A stretch of DNA of 64,000 bases from Pseudonocardia sp. MH-G8 (GCF_002262885.1 NZ_NKYF01000029.1:59860-123859), one strand, 5' to 3'; shown: positions 9,423 to 18,701, counted from the stretch's first letter. Translations and numbers: made by a program. Notes: generated from the sequence alone by a model not told the origin.

Positions 9423-10823
9423 ATGACTGAGAATCCCTACGACCTGGTGGTGGTTGGTTCCGGGATTGCCGGCCTGTCGGCCGCTGTGACCGCGGCTGAG
9501 CAGGGCGCCCGTGTCTTGGTGGTCGACCGCTCCACTGAGCAGGAGGCGGGGGGAAACACCCGGTGGACCGCCGCCTACTTCCGGCTCGACGACGTCTACG
9601 AGCCCGATCCGAGCTTCGTCGACGATGTCGTCGGATTCTCCGACGGCCGGACGCCGACCTGGTACGTCGAGGCGCTCGTGGAACGACTGCCCGAGACGAT
9701 GGAGTGGATCCAGGGGCACGGGGTGCGGTTCCGCCGGTTTCCGACCTACTTCATCAACAGTGCGCGGCCACGCCTGCAGCCCATCGGAGGTGGCGAGGCC
9801 CTGCTGGCCGCTTTGCGGCCCGCAGCCCACGACCTGGGAGTCGAGTTCCGGTACTCGACGACCGCGGAGGGATTGTTGTCCGAGGGCGGCTCGGTGGCCG
9901 GCCTTCACGTCGCCGGCCCTGACGGTCCCACGGTGATTCCGGCCCGAGCCGTGTTGATCGCATCCGGCGGCTTCGAGGGTGACATCGCGTGCCTCACCGG
10001 GGCCTTCGGCCGAGACGCGAGCACGCTACTGCCCATCGCACCCAGCGTCGCGGGCAACCGCGGCGAGGGCATCCGGATGGCGCTTGAGGCGGGGGCGGCC
10101 AGAGCAGGTCAGTGGGACTCCTTCCACGCCGAGCCGGTCGACCCACGCAGCTCGGACCCCGAAGCGCTGGTCATGGTCTTCCCGTACGGCATCCTGGTGA
10201 ACAGGAGCGGATCCCGGTTCCTCGACGAGGGGCGCGGCACCGTCGACGAGACCTACGAGGCGACGGCGCGGGCCATCTGGGCGCAGGAAGGCGGCACCGC
10301 CTGGTTCGTGACCGACGCCCAGCTCGACCGCGTCGACGATCGGGAGCGCGGCCTGCTCACCGGGGTCAAGCCCGTGCGCGCCGACTCGCTGCAGGAGCTC
10401 GCCGAGGCCACCGGCCTGCCCGCCACCGCGCTCGCGGACACGGTCGCGGCATTCAACGCCGCCACCACGAAGGGTGAGTTCGACTGGCGTAAGCCGGACG
10501 GGTTGGCCACGATGCACCTCGATCCGCCCAAAAGCAATTGGGCCCTGCCACTGGGGGAGGGCCCGTTCCGGGCATGGCCGGTCTCGTGCGCCATCGTCTT
10601 CACCTTCGGCGGGCTTGCCACCGACGAGCGAGCCCGGGTCGTCCGCGAGGACAGAACCCCGATCCCGGGACTGTACGCGGCCGGCGAATGCACCGGGCTT
10701 TACCACGGCAAGTATCCGGGTGGGACCTCCGTCCTGCGCGGAATGATCTTCGGTCGCGTCGCCGGCCTCGATGCCGCGCGCACTGAAGCGGCTTTCTCCA
10801 CCACATCCCCGGTGACCGCCTAA
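9423..10823 (+). CDS. FAD-dependent oxidoreductase, tricarballylate dehydrogenase (TcuA)/fumarate reductase type
   Basis: Flavoprotein of the succinate dehydrogenase/fumarate reductase flavoprotein family. The FAD-binding GxGxxG is VVGSGIAGLSA at about residues 9-19, and the segment EAGGNTRWTAAYFR is characteristic of TcuA-like and 3-ketosteroid-dehydrogenase-like members. The C-terminal FAD loop AAGECTGLYHGKYPGGTSVLRGMIFGR is intact. Length 466 fits TcuA. TcuA oxidises tricarballylate to cis-aconitate and is normally paired with an MHS-family transporter (TcuC); an MHS symporter follows here by 17 bases. A GAGGAG ribosome site precedes the ATG. Function as a tricarballylate-like dehydrogenase is inferred from this pairing; no TcuB partner is present. 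Confidence 0.8.
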   Translation: MTENPYDLVVVGSGIAGLSAAVTAAEQGARVLVVDRSTEQEAGGNTRWTAAYFRLDDVYEPDPSFVDDVVGFSDGRTPTWYVEALVERLPETMEWIQGHGVRFRRFPTYFINSARPRLQPIGGGEALLAALRPAAHDLGVEFRYSTTAEGLLSEGGSVAGLHVAGPDGPTVIPARAVLIASGGFEGDIACLTGAFGRDASTLLPIAPSVAGNRGEGIRMALEAGAARAGQWDSFHAEPVDPRSSDPEALVMVFPYGILVNRSGSRFLDEGRGTVDETYEATARAIWAQEGGTAWFVTDAQLDRVDDRERGLLTGVKPVRADSLQELAEATGLPATALADTVAAFNAATTKGEFDWRKPDGLATMHLDPPKSNWALPLGEGPFRAWPVSCAIVFTFGGLATDERARVVREDRTPIPGLYAAGECTGLYHGKYPGGTSVLRGMIFGRVAGLDAARTEAAFSTTSPVTA

Positions 10824-10840
10824 CCAGTTCTGGAGGGCCA

Positions 10841-12162
10841 ATGTCGGCTCCGAGTGAAGTACCGGCGTCAGGCGCGTCGACGGGCACCGTCCAGCAACCG
10901 TTCCGCACCCTCCTGGGAGCCGGCGTCGGGAATACCCTGGAGTGGTACGACTGGAGCGTATACGCGATCTTCGCGCCGTTCTTCGCCGCCCAGTTCTTCG
11001 TCGACGACAGCCCGACCGGTGCGTTGTTGTCCACGCTGGCCGTGTTCGCGGTCGGCTTCCTCATGCGCCCGATCGGCGGGTTTTTCTTCGGATGGCTCGC
11101 CGACCGCCGCGGCCGGCGCTTTTCGATGACCACCTCGATGCTGCTTATGGCGGCCGGCAGCCTGGTCGTCGGCATCGCCCCCACGCACTCCCAGATCGGC
11201 ATCTGGGCCGCCGTCGTCCTGGTCCTTGCACGCCTCGCTCAGGGCCTGGCCCACGGAGGTGAGATCGCCGCCTCCTACACCTACATCGCCGAGATCGCGC
11301 CGCGAGCGCGGCGGGGGCTGTGGTCGACCAGCCTCTATGTCTCGGTCACCGCCGGCATCGTGCTCGCTTCCCTGATCGGGGCCGGGGCCACCAGCGCGTT
11401 GGGAACGGACACCGTCCGCGACTGGGCGTGGCGTATACCGTTCCTCATCGGCGGCCTTCTCGGCGTGGTCGGGCTGCACCTGCGTCGCACCCTCCCGGAG
11501 ACCGACGCCTTCACCGGACAGGACGACGATTCGAACTCCACCGGAGCCGCTCCACGCTCCACCCGGGTGCTGTTGCGCGGCCTCGCCGCGAGCAAGATCA
11601 GCTGGCCCGCATTCTCGGGCTGAGCCTCGGCGTGACTGTCGTCTACTACATCTGGGCCGTCGGTGTCTCCGGGTTCGCGATCAGCGCCAAAGGCGTGCCG
11701 GCCACCGGGGCCCTTTGGGGCAGCGTCATCGCGAACGTCTTCTTCATGGTCACCCTCCCTTTGTGGGGCAAGCTGTCGGATCGGTTCGGGCGCAAACCCG
11801 TGTTCATCACCTACGGGGTCGCGTTCGTGGTGCTGTCGTTCCCGCTGCTCGGTGCGCTCAACGGTTCGGCCGTCCGTCTCACCGTGATCATGATGGTTGC
11901 GCTGTTCTTCCTCGGTGCGTTCGTCGGGATCATGCCGGCCTATTTTGCCGAGTTGTTTCCGACGGCCGTGCGGGCATCGGGGATCGGGGTCCCGTACTCG
12001 TTCGTCGTCGCGATCTTCGGTGGTACCGCGCCCTACACGCTCACCTGGCTGACCAGCCGCGATCTGCAGTGGGTGTTCGCCCTCTACATGGTCGTGCTGG
12101 TGCTGATTGGCCTGGTCACCACGCTGCTCACCCCAGAGACCCAGGGCCGCGAGCTCACCTGA
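10841..12162 (+). pseudogene. MHS-family metabolite:H+ symporter, frameshifted near 11575
   Basis: Major facilitator of the metabolite:H+ symporter (citrate/alpha-ketoglutarate/TcuC) family. The first frame opens with the MHS signature NTLEWYDWSVYAIFAPFFAAQFF and carries the loop motif GWLADRRGRR, then stops at 11623. The continuation (LARILGLSLGVTVVYYIWAVGVSG to the TGA at 12162, with DRFGRKPVF) lies in another frame. A one-base loss (or two-base gain) at about 11560-11590 accounts for both. Joined, the protein would be about 440 residues, the usual length. It begins 17 bases after the flavoprotein with a GGAGG site, so it is the operon's transporter. Either a recent inactivation or a sequencing error. 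Confidence 0.8.
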
Positions 12163-12679
12163 GTGGACGATCGTGGGCGGCACGGACCGCAAGGGTGCGC
12201 GCGACGGCGTTCGGGTACTCAACGTGGGAACTCGCGCTCCTCAGAGTTCGCTTGATCCGACTCGGGTAGGTCGGTCAGGGCGCTTGTGCGGTGGACGTCG
12301 CGGCATGGGATTCAGAAGCGCACCCGCGGCGGGCGCGGCGGTATCAACGGGCGTGAGGGCCGAACCGGACGCGCGGGCGGCCTGAACCAGGCCTGCCGAT
12401 CAGCAGTGGTCCAACGCGCCACCTGACGCGACCACGACGCCTTGTTCTTTCCGCCACGCGAGGCGCGCGCCGGAGCCGTTGGTGAAGCTCCCGCTATTCC
12501 GCCGCAAGCCGCTGCTCTTCGTCGCGATCGCCGGGACGACCGCGTACGCCATCTCCGCCGTGACGTTCCCCGCCGCGATGACCCGCCTGCTCGAGGCGGA
12601 GGGTTGGCCCGCTGCGTCGTTCTGGTGTGAGTTGGTGTCGTCCGCGTGCAGTTGGAGCGCAGTTGCCGGTAGCGCTGCT
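12163..12679. other. Gap with a possible decayed membrane-protein fragment
   Basis: About 500 bases without an intact gene. On the plus strand, 12479-12630 reads as a hydrophobic segment (LLFVAIAGTTAYAISAVTFPAA) of the kind found in major facilitator proteins, but it has neither a proper start nor a continuation. I regard it as a possible remnant only. No terminator or repeat is clear. Confidence 0.3.
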
Positions 12680-13591
12680 TCACGCTCGCGTGCGGTGCTC
12701 CCGGGCCACCTCGACCAGCACCTGGTGCATGGCGAGCTCGGCGGCCGCGCGCACCCGGTCGTGGCGGTGGGCGAGCAGGATCCGCCGGGACGGAGCGGAG
12801 CGACCCAGCCCGACGACCCGCACGGCGGGGTGGGTGGTCGCGACCGCCGTGCGGGGGGCCAGCGCGACGCCCAGTCCGACGCTGACCATGGCCTGCGCCT
12901 CCTGGTAGTCGTTGGCGTGGAAGGCGATCCGCGGCGTGAAGCCCGCGGTGCGGCAGCTGCGTTCCAGCACCTCGGCCACCGGGTGGTCGTGGGCCCGAAC
13001 GATCCAGTCCTCGCTGGCCAGCGCGGTCATGTCGACGACGCGGCGCCGGGCGAGCGGGTGGTCGGCCGCGACGACCAGCGCGGTCGGGTCGTCGAGCAGG
13101 TGGGTCAGGGCGAACCGGGCGGGGTCCAGGCGGTTCCACTCGTAGTCCCACAGCAGTGACATGCCCACTGTGCCGTCCTCGAGCACGCGCACCAGCTCGT
13201 CGAACCGGGCGCTGCGCACCGTGAGCCGGATCGCCGGGTGCGCCGCGCGGAACCTGCTCACGGCCAGCGGCAGCAGGGAGCTCGCGATGGTCGGGAACGT
13301 GCCCAGTTCCAGCACTCCCCTTCGGAGCCCCGCGATCTCGGCGAGATCGGCCTCGGCCGCCGCGAGCTGCCGCACGACGCGGCGCGCGTGGTCAGCCAGC
13401 ACCGCGCCGGCCTCGGTCGGGGTGACCCCGCGCGGCTGCCGGTGCAGCAGCGGCTGGCCGACCTCGGCCTCGAGCCGCCGCAGCTGCTGCGACACCGCGG
13501 ACGGGGTGTAGTTCAGCTCCTCCGCGGCGGCCGTCATCGACCCCGTGTCGAGGACGGCCGCCAGCAGCGCCAGGCGCCGGACGTCGAGCAC
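12680..13591 (-). CDS. LysR-family transcriptional regulator
   Basis: Full-length LysR-type regulator (303 residues). The winged helix is at residues 1-60 (AAVLDTGSMTAAAEELNYTPSAVSQQLRRLEAEVGQPLLHR), followed by the linker helix and a periplasmic-binding-protein-like effector domain (residues 90-295). It is divergent from the PrpF/Tct operon. The 110-base spacer holds a perfect 7-4-7 palindrome of LysR T-N11-A type (13616-13633). Known members of this family activate the divergent operon when a small acid effector binds; that role is inferred here. Confidence 0.9.
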   Translation of the reverse strand: MLDVRRLALLAAVLDTGSMTAAAEELNYTPSAVSQQLRRLEAEVGQPLLHRQPRGVTPTEAGAVLADHARRVVRQLAAAEADLAEIAGLRRGVLELGTFPTIASSLLPLAVSRFRAAHPAIRLTVRSARFDELVRVLEDGTVGMSLLWDYEWNRLDPARFALTHLLDDPTALVVAADHPLARRRVVDMTALASEDWIVRAHDHPVAEVLERSCRTAGFTPRIAFHANDYQEAQAMVSVGLGVALAPRTAVATTHPAVRVVGLGRSAPSRRILLAHRHDRVRAAAELAMHQVLVEVAREHRTRA

Positions 13592-13615
13592 GGGGCCTCC
13601 GTAGGTTGAAGCGTG

Positions 13616-13633
13616 ACTTCAGGGCGCTGAAGT
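13616..13633. promoter_or_regulatory. LysR box, ACTTCAG-N4-CTGAAGT palindrome
   Basis: Perfect inverted repeat ACTTCAGGGCGCTGAAGT with T-N11-A geometry, placed 24 bases upstream of the LysR start and about 70 bases upstream of the PrpF-like GTG. This is the expected position of the recognition site for a divergent LysR regulator. Confidence 0.6.
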
Positions 13634-13701
13634 GACTCGTGATTGTGCTACAGCCCGTTCGGTCTGCACAGTCCTGCCGCGGACGAGTGCGGAGGTGGCC
13701 G

Positions 13702-14835
13702 GTGCGGGAGATCGCGTCGACGTGGATGCGTGGCGGAACCAGCAAGTGCTGGGTGTTCGAGCGCGAGCGGCTGGAGGTACCGGGGCGCAGCGTGGACGAG
13801 GTGCTGCTGCGGCTGTACGGCAGTCCGGACCCGCGCCAGGTCGATGGTGTGGGCGGTGCGACGTCGACGACGAGCAAGGCCGTCATCCTTGCGCCGTCCC
13901 GGCGACCGGACGTGGATGTCGACTACACCTTCGCCCAGGTGGCCGTGGACGAGCAGCGGGTCGACTGGGGCAGCAACTGCGGGAACTGCTCGTCGGTGGT
14001 CGGCCTCTACGCGGTGCGCCGCGGCTGGGTGGCGCCGCACGGCGCCTCCACGTCGGTGCGGGTGCACAACACCAACACCGGTCAGCTCATCGTCCTGCAG
14101 GTCCCCACCCCCGGCGGGATCCTCGACGAGGACGGCAGCACCCGGATCCCCGGCGTGTTCTTCCCCGGCACCGCCGTGCGGATGTGGTTCGTCGATCCCG
14201 CGGGCCGCACCACCGGAGCGCTCCTGCCCACCGGCCGCGCGCTCGACGTGCTGGACGGAACGTCCGGACCCGTCCCCGTCACGATGATCGACGCCGGTGC
14301 GCCGGTGCTCGTACTGGCCCCGGCCTCGGTCGGCCTCGACGGGCGGGAGACCCCCACCGAGATCGACGCCCGCCCCGGCGTGCTCGCCGAGCTGGAGGCC
14401 CTGCGCCGGCAGGCCGCGGTGCGGATGGGTCTGGCCGGCGACGCCGCCCGCGCCGAGCGGGCCGTGCCCAAGGTCGCGCTCGTCGCCGCCCCGCGGCCGG
14501 GGGAGGACGCCGACCTCGTGGTCCGCATGCTCTCGATGGGCCGCACGCATCCCGCACTGGCCATCACCGGCAGCGTCGCGGTGACGATGGCCGCCGGTGA
14601 GCCGGGCACGGTCGTCCCCCGCATGCCGGGGCACGTCCTGCGGCTGCTCACGCCGGCCGGTGTCGTCGAGACCCGCACCCGTGAGATCGACGGCCGACCC
14701 GCCGTCGGGGTGCTCCGCACCGCGCGTCGGCTGGCCGAGGCCACCCTCGCACTCCCCGACGCAGCGCCCGCCGACGCTCGCACGGCGGCCGTGCAGGATG
14801 TCCGGCACGACCACGAGGAGGTGGCACGGCGATGA
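13702..14835 (+). CDS. PrpF-like aconitate/methylaconitate isomerase
   Basis: Member of the PrpF (2-methylaconitate cis-trans isomerase) family, which moves double bonds in aconitate-like tricarboxylates. The start region STWMRGGTSKCWVF is the family hallmark, and GSNCGNCSSVVG holds the conserved catalytic Cys region. DINAG-like IDAGAPVL and late GRTHPALAITGSVAV segments also match. Length 377 residues is as expected. I chose the GTG at 13702 because a GGAGG lies 8 bases upstream; the frame remains open 63 bases further up, across the LysR box. The TctC gene overlaps its stop by four bases, so uptake and isomerisation are coupled. Relatives include 4-oxalomesaconate tautomerases, so the substrate is unsure. 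Confidence 0.85.
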   Translation: MREIASTWMRGGTSKCWVFERERLEVPGRSVDEVLLRLYGSPDPRQVDGVGGATSTTSKAVILAPSRRPDVDVDYTFAQVAVDEQRVDWGSNCGNCSSVVGLYAVRRGWVAPHGASTSVRVHNTNTGQLIVLQVPTPGGILDEDGSTRIPGVFFPGTAVRMWFVDPAGRTTGALLPTGRALDVLDGTSGPVPVTMIDAGAPVLVLAPASVGLDGRETPTEIDARPGVLAELEALRRQAAVRMGLAGDAARAERAVPKVALVAAPRPGEDADLVVRMLSMGRTHPALAITGSVAVTMAAGEPGTVVPRMPGHVLRLLTPAGVVETRTREIDGRPAVGVLRTARRLAEATLALPDAAPADARTAAVQDVRHDHEEVARR

Positions 14836-16001
14836 CGAGCACGCTCGACCTGACCGCAACCGAGGGGTCGGCCGCCGATCCGCCCCCACCTGCCCGCCGG
14901 ACGGCGCTGGCCATCATGGCCGGGTTCCTGGTGCTGGCGCTCGTGGCGGCGGTGTTCGGCGGCGGTGTGCTGCACCGGCCGGCAGGCACCACCGACGGTG
15001 ACTGGACGGGGGAGACCGTCGAGGTCGTCATCCCGCTCGCGGAAGGCGGCGGCACCGACACCTGGGGCCGCTTCATCGGCCATGGACTCACGAGGACCAT
15101 CCCCGGCGTCCCCGGTTTCGCGCCGGTCAACGACGCGGGCGGGGAGGGCATCGTCGGCACCAACCGCTTCGTCGCGGGCGCCGACGCCGACGGCACCCAC
15201 GTCTTGGTCAGCACGGCCACCACCGTGGTCCCGTGGATCCTCGACCGCTCCGAGGTGGCCTACGACTTCGCCGAGCTCACCCCGGTGCTCGCCAACGGCA
15301 CCGGTGCCGTCGTCTACGGCCGCACGGCCGCAGGCATCAGCGAGGCCGCCGACCTCGTCGGCCGCGACGCCCCGCTGACCTTCGGCGGGATCAGCGCCAC
15401 CGGACTGGACCTGACCACCCTCGTCGCGTTCGACCTCATCGGCGCCGACGTCGAGGCGATCTTCGGCTTCGAGGGCCGCGGCCCGGTGAACCTGGCCGTG
15501 CAGCGCGGCGAGATCGATCTCGACTACCAGACGACCTCGGCGTGGGGACCCGCCGTCGCGCCGATGGTCGCCGACGGCAGCGCGGTACCGATCATGGCGC
15601 TGGGCCAGCTCGACTCCGACGGCCGGGTGGTGCGCGACCCGAACTTCCCGGACGTGCCGACGGTGGTCGAGGTCTACGAGCAGCTGCACGGCACGGCACC
15701 CGACGGGGAGGTCTACGACGCCTACCGCAGCCTGCTCGGCGCGACCTACACCTATCAGAAGGCGATGTGGGTGCCGGCGGACACGCCCGCGGAGGCGGTG
15801 GCCACGCTGCGGACCTCGGCCGACCGACTGGGCGCCGACCCGGCCTTCCAGGCGGAGGCCGACAAGGTACTGGGCGGCTACCCGCTGGTGGCCGACGCCG
15901 ACCTGGACGGCCGGGTGCGCGCCGCGTACACCGTCGACGACGACGCCCGCGCCTACGTGATCGCGCTCCTGCGCGACCGCTACGGCGTCGAGCTGGACTG
16001 A
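14832..16001 (+). CDS. TctC/Bug-family tripartite tricarboxylate transporter binding protein
   Basis: Extracytoplasmic solute receptor of a tripartite tricarboxylate transporter. A strong membrane segment (about residues 25-48, ALAIMAGFLVLALVAAVFGGGVL) precedes the binding domain. There is no lipobox Cys, so the protein is probably anchored or cleaved by signal peptidase I. The binding core begins at VEVVIPLAEGGGTDTWGRF, the loop that contacts the carboxylate in Bug proteins. Length 389 is slightly longer than usual because of inserts near residues 250-310. It overlaps PrpF by ATGA and is followed 9 bases later by the permease. Confidence 0.85.
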   Translation: MTSTLDLTATEGSAADPPPPARRTALAIMAGFLVLALVAAVFGGGVLHRPAGTTDGDWTGETVEVVIPLAEGGGTDTWGRFIGHGLTRTIPGVPGFAPVNDAGGEGIVGTNRFVAGADADGTHVLVSTATTVVPWILDRSEVAYDFAELTPVLANGTGAVVYGRTAAGISEAADLVGRDAPLTFGGISATGLDLTTLVAFDLIGADVEAIFGFEGRGPVNLAVQRGEIDLDYQTTSAWGPAVAPMVADGSAVPIMALGQLDSDGRVVRDPNFPDVPTVVEVYEQLHGTAPDGEVYDAYRSLLGATYTYQKAMWVPADTPAEAVATLRTSADRLGADPAFQAEADKVLGGYPLVADADLDGRVRAAYTVDDDARAYVIALLRDRYGVELD

Positions 16002-16010
16002 GGGGACACG

Positions 16011-17984
16011 ATGCTCGACTCCGCCCTGGCGGCGCTGGCGTCCCTCGCGGACCCGTCGTTGCTGCTCATGCTGGTGGTCGGCGTGCTCGCCGGCCTGGTG
16101 ATCGGACTGGTTCCCGGCCTCGGGGGCACCGGTGCCGTGGCGATCCTGCTGCCCGTCACGTTCGGGATGGAGCCGCCCCAGGCGCTCGCGCTGCTGATCG
16201 GCGCGCTCGCCGTCGTGCACACGTCCGACACCGTGGCCGCGGTGCTGCTCGGCGCACCCGGCTCGGCGTCGGCGAGCGTCACGATGCTCGACGGGTACGC
16301 GATGGCGCGCAACGGGCAGGCGACGCGGGCCCTGTCGCTGTCGTTCCTGTCGTCGATGGCCGGCGGGATCCTCGGCGCGGTCGGGCTGACGCTGGCCATC
16401 CCGCTGGCCAGGCCGCTGGTGCTGTCGTTCGGCAGCCCGGAGCTGTTCATGCTCACGGTGCTCGGGGTCGCGCTGGCCGCAGGCCTGTCGCGCGGCAACG
16501 TGGCCAAGGGCCTGGTCGCGGGCCTGCTCGGGCTGCTGCTGGGCACCGTCGGCACCTCGCCGACCACCGCCGAGTACCGCTTCACCTTCGGCAGCCTGTT
16601 CCTCGGTGACGGCCTGTCGCTCGTGGCGGTGGCCCTCGGCGTGTTCGGGCTGGCCGAGATCGCGTCCCGGGCCGGGCAGCGGCGGCTGCCGACCGGGGGC
16701 GAGGTGCAGCTGAGCGGCGGCTACCGGGCGGGCGTGCGGGAATGGCTGACGCACTGGGCGCAGGTGCTGCGCGGTTCCCTGATCGGCATCTGGGCCGGTG
16801 TGCTGCCCGGCGTCGGCGCCACCGCGGGCACCTGGCTGGCCTACGGCCAGGCCGTCGCGACGGCGAAGGACAAGCGGAAGTTCGGCAAGGGCGACCCGCG
16901 CGGCATCGTCGGCCCGGAGGGTGCCAACAACTCCGTCGAGGCGGGCGACCTCATCCCGACGCTGCTGTTCGGCATCCCCGGCGGCGTTCCCGCCGCGATG
17001 CTGCTGGGCATGCTGCTGACCTACGGCATCCAGCCGGGTCCGGCGATCGTCACCGACCACCTCGATCTGCTGTACCTGATCATCTGGTCGTTCGCGATCG
17101 CCTCGGTGCTCGGTGCGCTGCTGTGCTTCCTGGGCACCCGGTGGCTGGCCCGGATCACGAAGGTCCCGTTCGCGGTGCTCGGGCCGGGGCTGGTCGTGGT
17201 CATGCTGCTGGGGGCCTACCAGGAGAGCGGCCAGATCGGCGACCTGTGGGTGATGATCGGGCTCGGCGCGCTGGGCTGGCTGCTCAAGGCCACCGGTTTC
17301 CCGCGCGCGCCGTTCCTCATCGGCTTCGTGCTCGCCGTGCCGCTGGAGCGCTACTACTTCCTCACCGACTCCGTGTACGAGGGCAGCGACTGGCTGACCC
17401 GGCCATGGGTGCTGGTGTTCCTCGCGGTGCTCGTGGCCCCGCTCGTGCTCGCCGTGGTGAAGCGGTTGCGCACCCGCAGGCGGCTCGACGCCGACGACGG
17501 GCACCACCGGGCGCCGGTCGAGGAGGAGGGTGAGCTGGCGGGGTCGATCTGGTCGCTCGCCACGGCGGCCGGGATGCTCGGCGTGTTCGTCGTGGGCTGG
17601 ATCGCGGCCGGTGAGTTCTCCGCCGACGCGCGACTCATGCCGCGGCTGGTCTGCACCGCGGGTGCGGTCATGGCCGCCGTGCTGCTCGCCACCGAGGTCC
17701 GGCGCCTGCGTGGCCGTCCGGCCGATGCGGCGCCGCTGCCCGGCATCACCTCCGACGTACGCGTCGCGACGAGCACGTTCGCCTGGATGAGCGCGTTCCT
17801 CGCCCTCGTCGTCCTCGGCGGCTACCTCGCGGCCCTGCTGGTGTTCGTGCCGGCGTTCCTGCTCTGGGCGGCGCGCGTGCGGCCCCGCACGGTCGTCGTC
17901 TACACGGTGGCCACGGGCGTGCTGATCGCGCTGCTGCCGTCCCTGCTGCCCGTCGACCTGCCGGTCGGGCTGCTCGCCTTCTGA
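16011..17984 (+). CDS. TctA-TctB fused permease of a tripartite tricarboxylate transporter
   Basis: Large membrane permease. Residues 1 to about 500 are a TctA domain with the double GLVPGLGGTGAVAILLPVTFG / GVLPGVGATAGTWLAYG motifs and LLFGIPGGVPAAMLLGMLLTYG. The remaining 150 residues (from about SIWSLATAAGMLGVFVVGW) hold four hydrophobic helices of TctB type. TctA alone is about 500 residues and TctB about 150, so at 657 residues both subunits appear joined in one chain. No separate tctB gene is present in the operon, which supports fusion. Together with TctC it forms a complete importer, probably proton- or sodium-driven, for the PrpF substrate. Confidence 0.88.
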   Translation: MLDSALAALASLADPSLLLMLVVGVLAGLVIGLVPGLGGTGAVAILLPVTFGMEPPQALALLIGALAVVHTSDTVAAVLLGAPGSASASVTMLDGYAMARNGQATRALSLSFLSSMAGGILGAVGLTLAIPLARPLVLSFGSPELFMLTVLGVALAAGLSRGNVAKGLVAGLLGLLLGTVGTSPTTAEYRFTFGSLFLGDGLSLVAVALGVFGLAEIASRAGQRRLPTGGEVQLSGGYRAGVREWLTHWAQVLRGSLIGIWAGVLPGVGATAGTWLAYGQAVATAKDKRKFGKGDPRGIVGPEGANNSVEAGDLIPTLLFGIPGGVPAAMLLGMLLTYGIQPGPAIVTDHLDLLYLIIWSFAIASVLGALLCFLGTRWLARITKVPFAVLGPGLVVVMLLGAYQESGQIGDLWVMIGLGALGWLLKATGFPRAPFLIGFVLAVPLERYYFLTDSVYEGSDWLTRPWVLVFLAVLVAPLVLAVVKRLRTRRRLDADDGHHRAPVEEEGELAGSIWSLATAAGMLGVFVVGWIAAGEFSADARLMPRLVCTAGAVMAAVLLATEVRRLRGRPADAAPLPGITSDVRVATSTFAWMSAFLALVVLGGYLAALLVFVPAFLLWAARVRPRTVVVYTVATGVLIALLPSLLPVDLPVGLLAF

Positions 17985-18015
17985 TCGCGACCTTCTGATC
18001 ACGAGAGGAACGGAC

Positions 18016-18360
18016 ATGTGCATCGTCGTCGGCCACCATGCCAGCGAGGAGGGCCGGGCCGCCCTGCAGCACGCGCACCGAGAGGCGGGGCTGCGCGGCC
18101 GCCCGCTCGTCGTCGTCACCGGGCCCGGGCCGGTGCCGCCGGATGCGCGGATCCCCGCATCCGCGGACGTCGTCGAGATCGACATGCCGGACCCGGCGGA
18201 CCGCGTGCTGCGCGCCGCGCAGGACCGCGACGCCGAGCTGCTCGTCGTCGGCACGCGCCACCGCAGCGCGGTGGGCAAGTTCCTGCTCGGCAGCACCGCG
18301 CAGCGCATCGTCCTGGAGGCCGCCTGCCCCGTCCTGGTGGTCAAGGCCGACCCGAGCTGA
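18016..18360 (+). CDS. Small universal stress protein (UspA fold)
   Basis: Cytosolic UspA-type nucleotide-binding protein of 114 residues. The ATP-loop region VVGTRHRSAVGKFLLGSTAQRIV and the terminal CPVLVVK strand are typical. It is shorter than usual (about 140), with the first loop reduced. It follows the permease by 31 bases with a GAGAGGAA ribosome site and is the last gene of the Tct operon. Usp proteins are recurrent companions of Tct and TRAP permeases, where a regulatory role in transport is suspected but not proven. Confidence 0.85.
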   Translation: MCIVVGHHASEEGRAALQHAHREAGLRGRPLVVVTGPGPVPPDARIPASADVVEIDMPDPADRVLRAAQDRDAELLVVGTRHRSAVGKFLLGSTAQRIVLEAACPVLVVKADPS

Positions 18361-18538
18361 GGCCGGTACCCGCCCTGTCGTCGTGATCAGAACAGCTCCT
18401 GGCGGCGGCGTAGGCCGAGCTCGTGCGAAGAGGACACGCTCGCCGGTTGTGCGCCGGTTTCGAAGGAGATCGGCAGGGAGTTGGCGTGTGTGCCTCAGCC
18501 CGTCACCGCCGCAGTCGCCTTGCCGCGACCGCCCTGCC

Positions 18539-18557
18539 GGGGACCAGTGGGGGACCA
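18539..18557 (+). repeat. Arm-type direct repeat, GGGACCA pair (right end of left-hand element)
   Basis: Two direct copies of GGGACCA (18540-18546 and 18551-18557) lie 104 bp before the first tRNA-like core. A closely similar pair sits 103 bp before the second core at 63597, and another at 18828 beside the integrase remnant. I read them as integrase arm-binding sites. Confidence 0.45.
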
Positions 18558-18642
18558 GCGTTCCTGAACTCACCACACGCGACCGCACGTTGAAGGCGTC
18601 AGCAGCAGCGGCAGGATGGGCATGACATGCGATTACGCATTG

Positions 18643-18694
18643 GCCCCCGAACGGGAGGTCAAGGGGTCGCAGGTTCAAATCCTGTCGTTTCGAC
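18643..18694 (+). repeat. Attachment-site repeat: 3' half of tRNA-Pro (left copy)
   Basis: The sequence from 18657 to 18688 is identical over 32 bases to 63714-63745. It contains a tRNA T-arm (GCAGGTTCAAATCCTGT) preceded by the 3' side of an anticodon stem. No 5' half precedes it, so it is not a functional tRNA. The match continues upstream into GCCCCCGAAC, so the repeat is about 52 bp with a few mismatches (acceptor CGTTTCGA here, CGTCCCGA in the other copy). It marks the left boundary of the 45-kb island. Confidence 0.75.
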
Positions 18695-18701
18695 GATGGT
18701 C

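Noticed and set aside
12479..12630. Independent small membrane protein
   Set aside because: No proper start codon context, no ribosome site and an abrupt end; at most a major-facilitator remnant.
14082..18344. Very long minus-strand open frame (1,420 codons)
   Set aside because: It is antisense to PrpF, TctC, TctA-TctB and Usp, rich in Arg/His/Gln/Gly, and has no motif. It is a high-GC shadow.
18643..18694. A functional tRNA gene
   Set aside because: Only the 3' half is present; no 5' acceptor or D-arm can be paired. The same holds at 63700.
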